In this document: positions 7,292-7,476 of the stretch, one piece after another
Layout: every line of letters begins with the position of its first letter
How positions within the stretch are numbered: the stretch's first letter is position 1
DNA from: Candidatus Methanocomedens sp.
GTDB taxonomy: Archaea; Halobacteriota; Methanosarcinia; Methanosarcinales; Methanocomedenaceae
Direction of reading: 5' to 3'
DNA length: 7,476 nt
NCBI GenBank assembly: GCA_009649835.1
Contig: PYCK01000139.1
Span: forward strand, 1-7,476
Translations under genes and position numbers: made by a program
Notes under the pieces: model-generated
Seen by the model: only the letters and a program-made list of their open reading frames with translations
The model's database searches: none
What the model was told of the DNA's origin: nothing

Positions 7292-7385
7292 TTCAATAGT
7301 CACACAAATCCAAAAGGTTGGCTGCCATCTTATTGCCCTATCGGGCAGTGGTGGCAGGGGCAGCAGGTGAGCCGAAGAAGTAGGG
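7292..7385 (+). repeat. GC-rich structured repeat, copy R3 (internally shortened)
   Basis: The third copy starts at the shared TTCAA immediately after R2. Its first 36 bases match the R1 lead at 30 positions. The hairpin CTGCCATC (7322-7329) with GGTGGCAG (7350-7357) keeps all eight pairs, one as a G-U wobble. Above it ATTGCCC (7332-7338) pairs with GGGCAGT (7343-7349) around a TATC loop. The tail lacks about 35 bases relative to R1, including the CCCGGG palindrome, and resumes at GAGCCGAAGAA (7369-7379). Confidence 0.7.
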
Positions 7386-7476
7386 AAAACTATAAGTCCA
7401 TTAGATACTAAAATTTAATTAGAAAAAAAATTGGGATTAATAAAAGGGAAATACTGAATAAACAAAATTTGGAAAA
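7386..7476. other. AT-rich non-coding end of window
   Basis: Strongly AT-rich sequence with an A8 run (7422-7429) and no reading frame, RNA gene or promoter that I can support. On the minus strand the A run would be a T tract able to end a transcript entering from outside the window. Confidence 0.4.

Noticed and set aside
7049..7296. Short reading frames on both strands of the right spacer (about 74 residues each)
   Set aside because: They cover the AT-rich promoter region and R2, have no recognisable motif, and are explained by the repeat and by low-complexity sequence.
5428..7385. CRISPR array
   Set aside because: Only three diverged copies with a gene between them; repeat length and spacing are irregular, there are no short identical repeats with unique spacers, and no cas gene is present.
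5428..7385. Insertion sequence with transposase
   Set aside because: No transposase frame or terminal inverted repeats are seen; the repeats are direct and non-coding.

Overview
The window most likely comes from a methanogen-related archaeon, probably Methanosarcinales or an ANME-type relative. MutS and MutL read like the Methanosarcina-type proteins. The minus-strand genes have archaeal BRE/TATA-like promoters, AGG is a frequent arginine codon, and T-tract terminators are present. The lineage call is inference from family resemblance, not a search result.

Layout. From the left edge to 4325 (+) lies a mismatch-repair operon: mutS, cut at its 5' end by the window edge, then mutL overlapping it by about 14 bases. 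MutS recognises mismatches. MutL carries the endonuclease-type C-terminus, so the pair should support MutH-independent nicking. Tail to tail with mutL, 10 bases away, is a minus-strand MscS-family mechanosensitive channel gene (4336-5361) with a clear BRE/TATA box so close to the start that the mRNA should be almost leaderless. A 327-base spacer follows, then a minus-strand DEAD-box RNA helicase (5689-6909) with its own hairpin/T-tract terminator and a probable long 5' leader. The last 567 bases (6910-7476) hold no convincing gene.

The least ordinary feature is a family of GC-rich, purine-rich, non-coding repeats in the AT-rich spacers. One copy (R1, 5428-5573) lies just upstream of the mscS promoter. 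Two tandem copies (R2 and R3, 7172-7385) lie upstream of the helicase promoter. All three have the same orientation, and together they flank the helicase as direct repeats. R1 and R3 fold into the same long hairpin although the apical stem differs in sequence, with pairing kept. This points to selection on structure or to a recently dispersed hairpin element. The helicase gene is also visibly more AT-rich than mutS/mutL.

The mutS-mutL pair acts together in DNA repair. The helicase and channel are separate single-gene units whose products suit RNA remodelling and osmotic protection, with no evident functional tie to repair.
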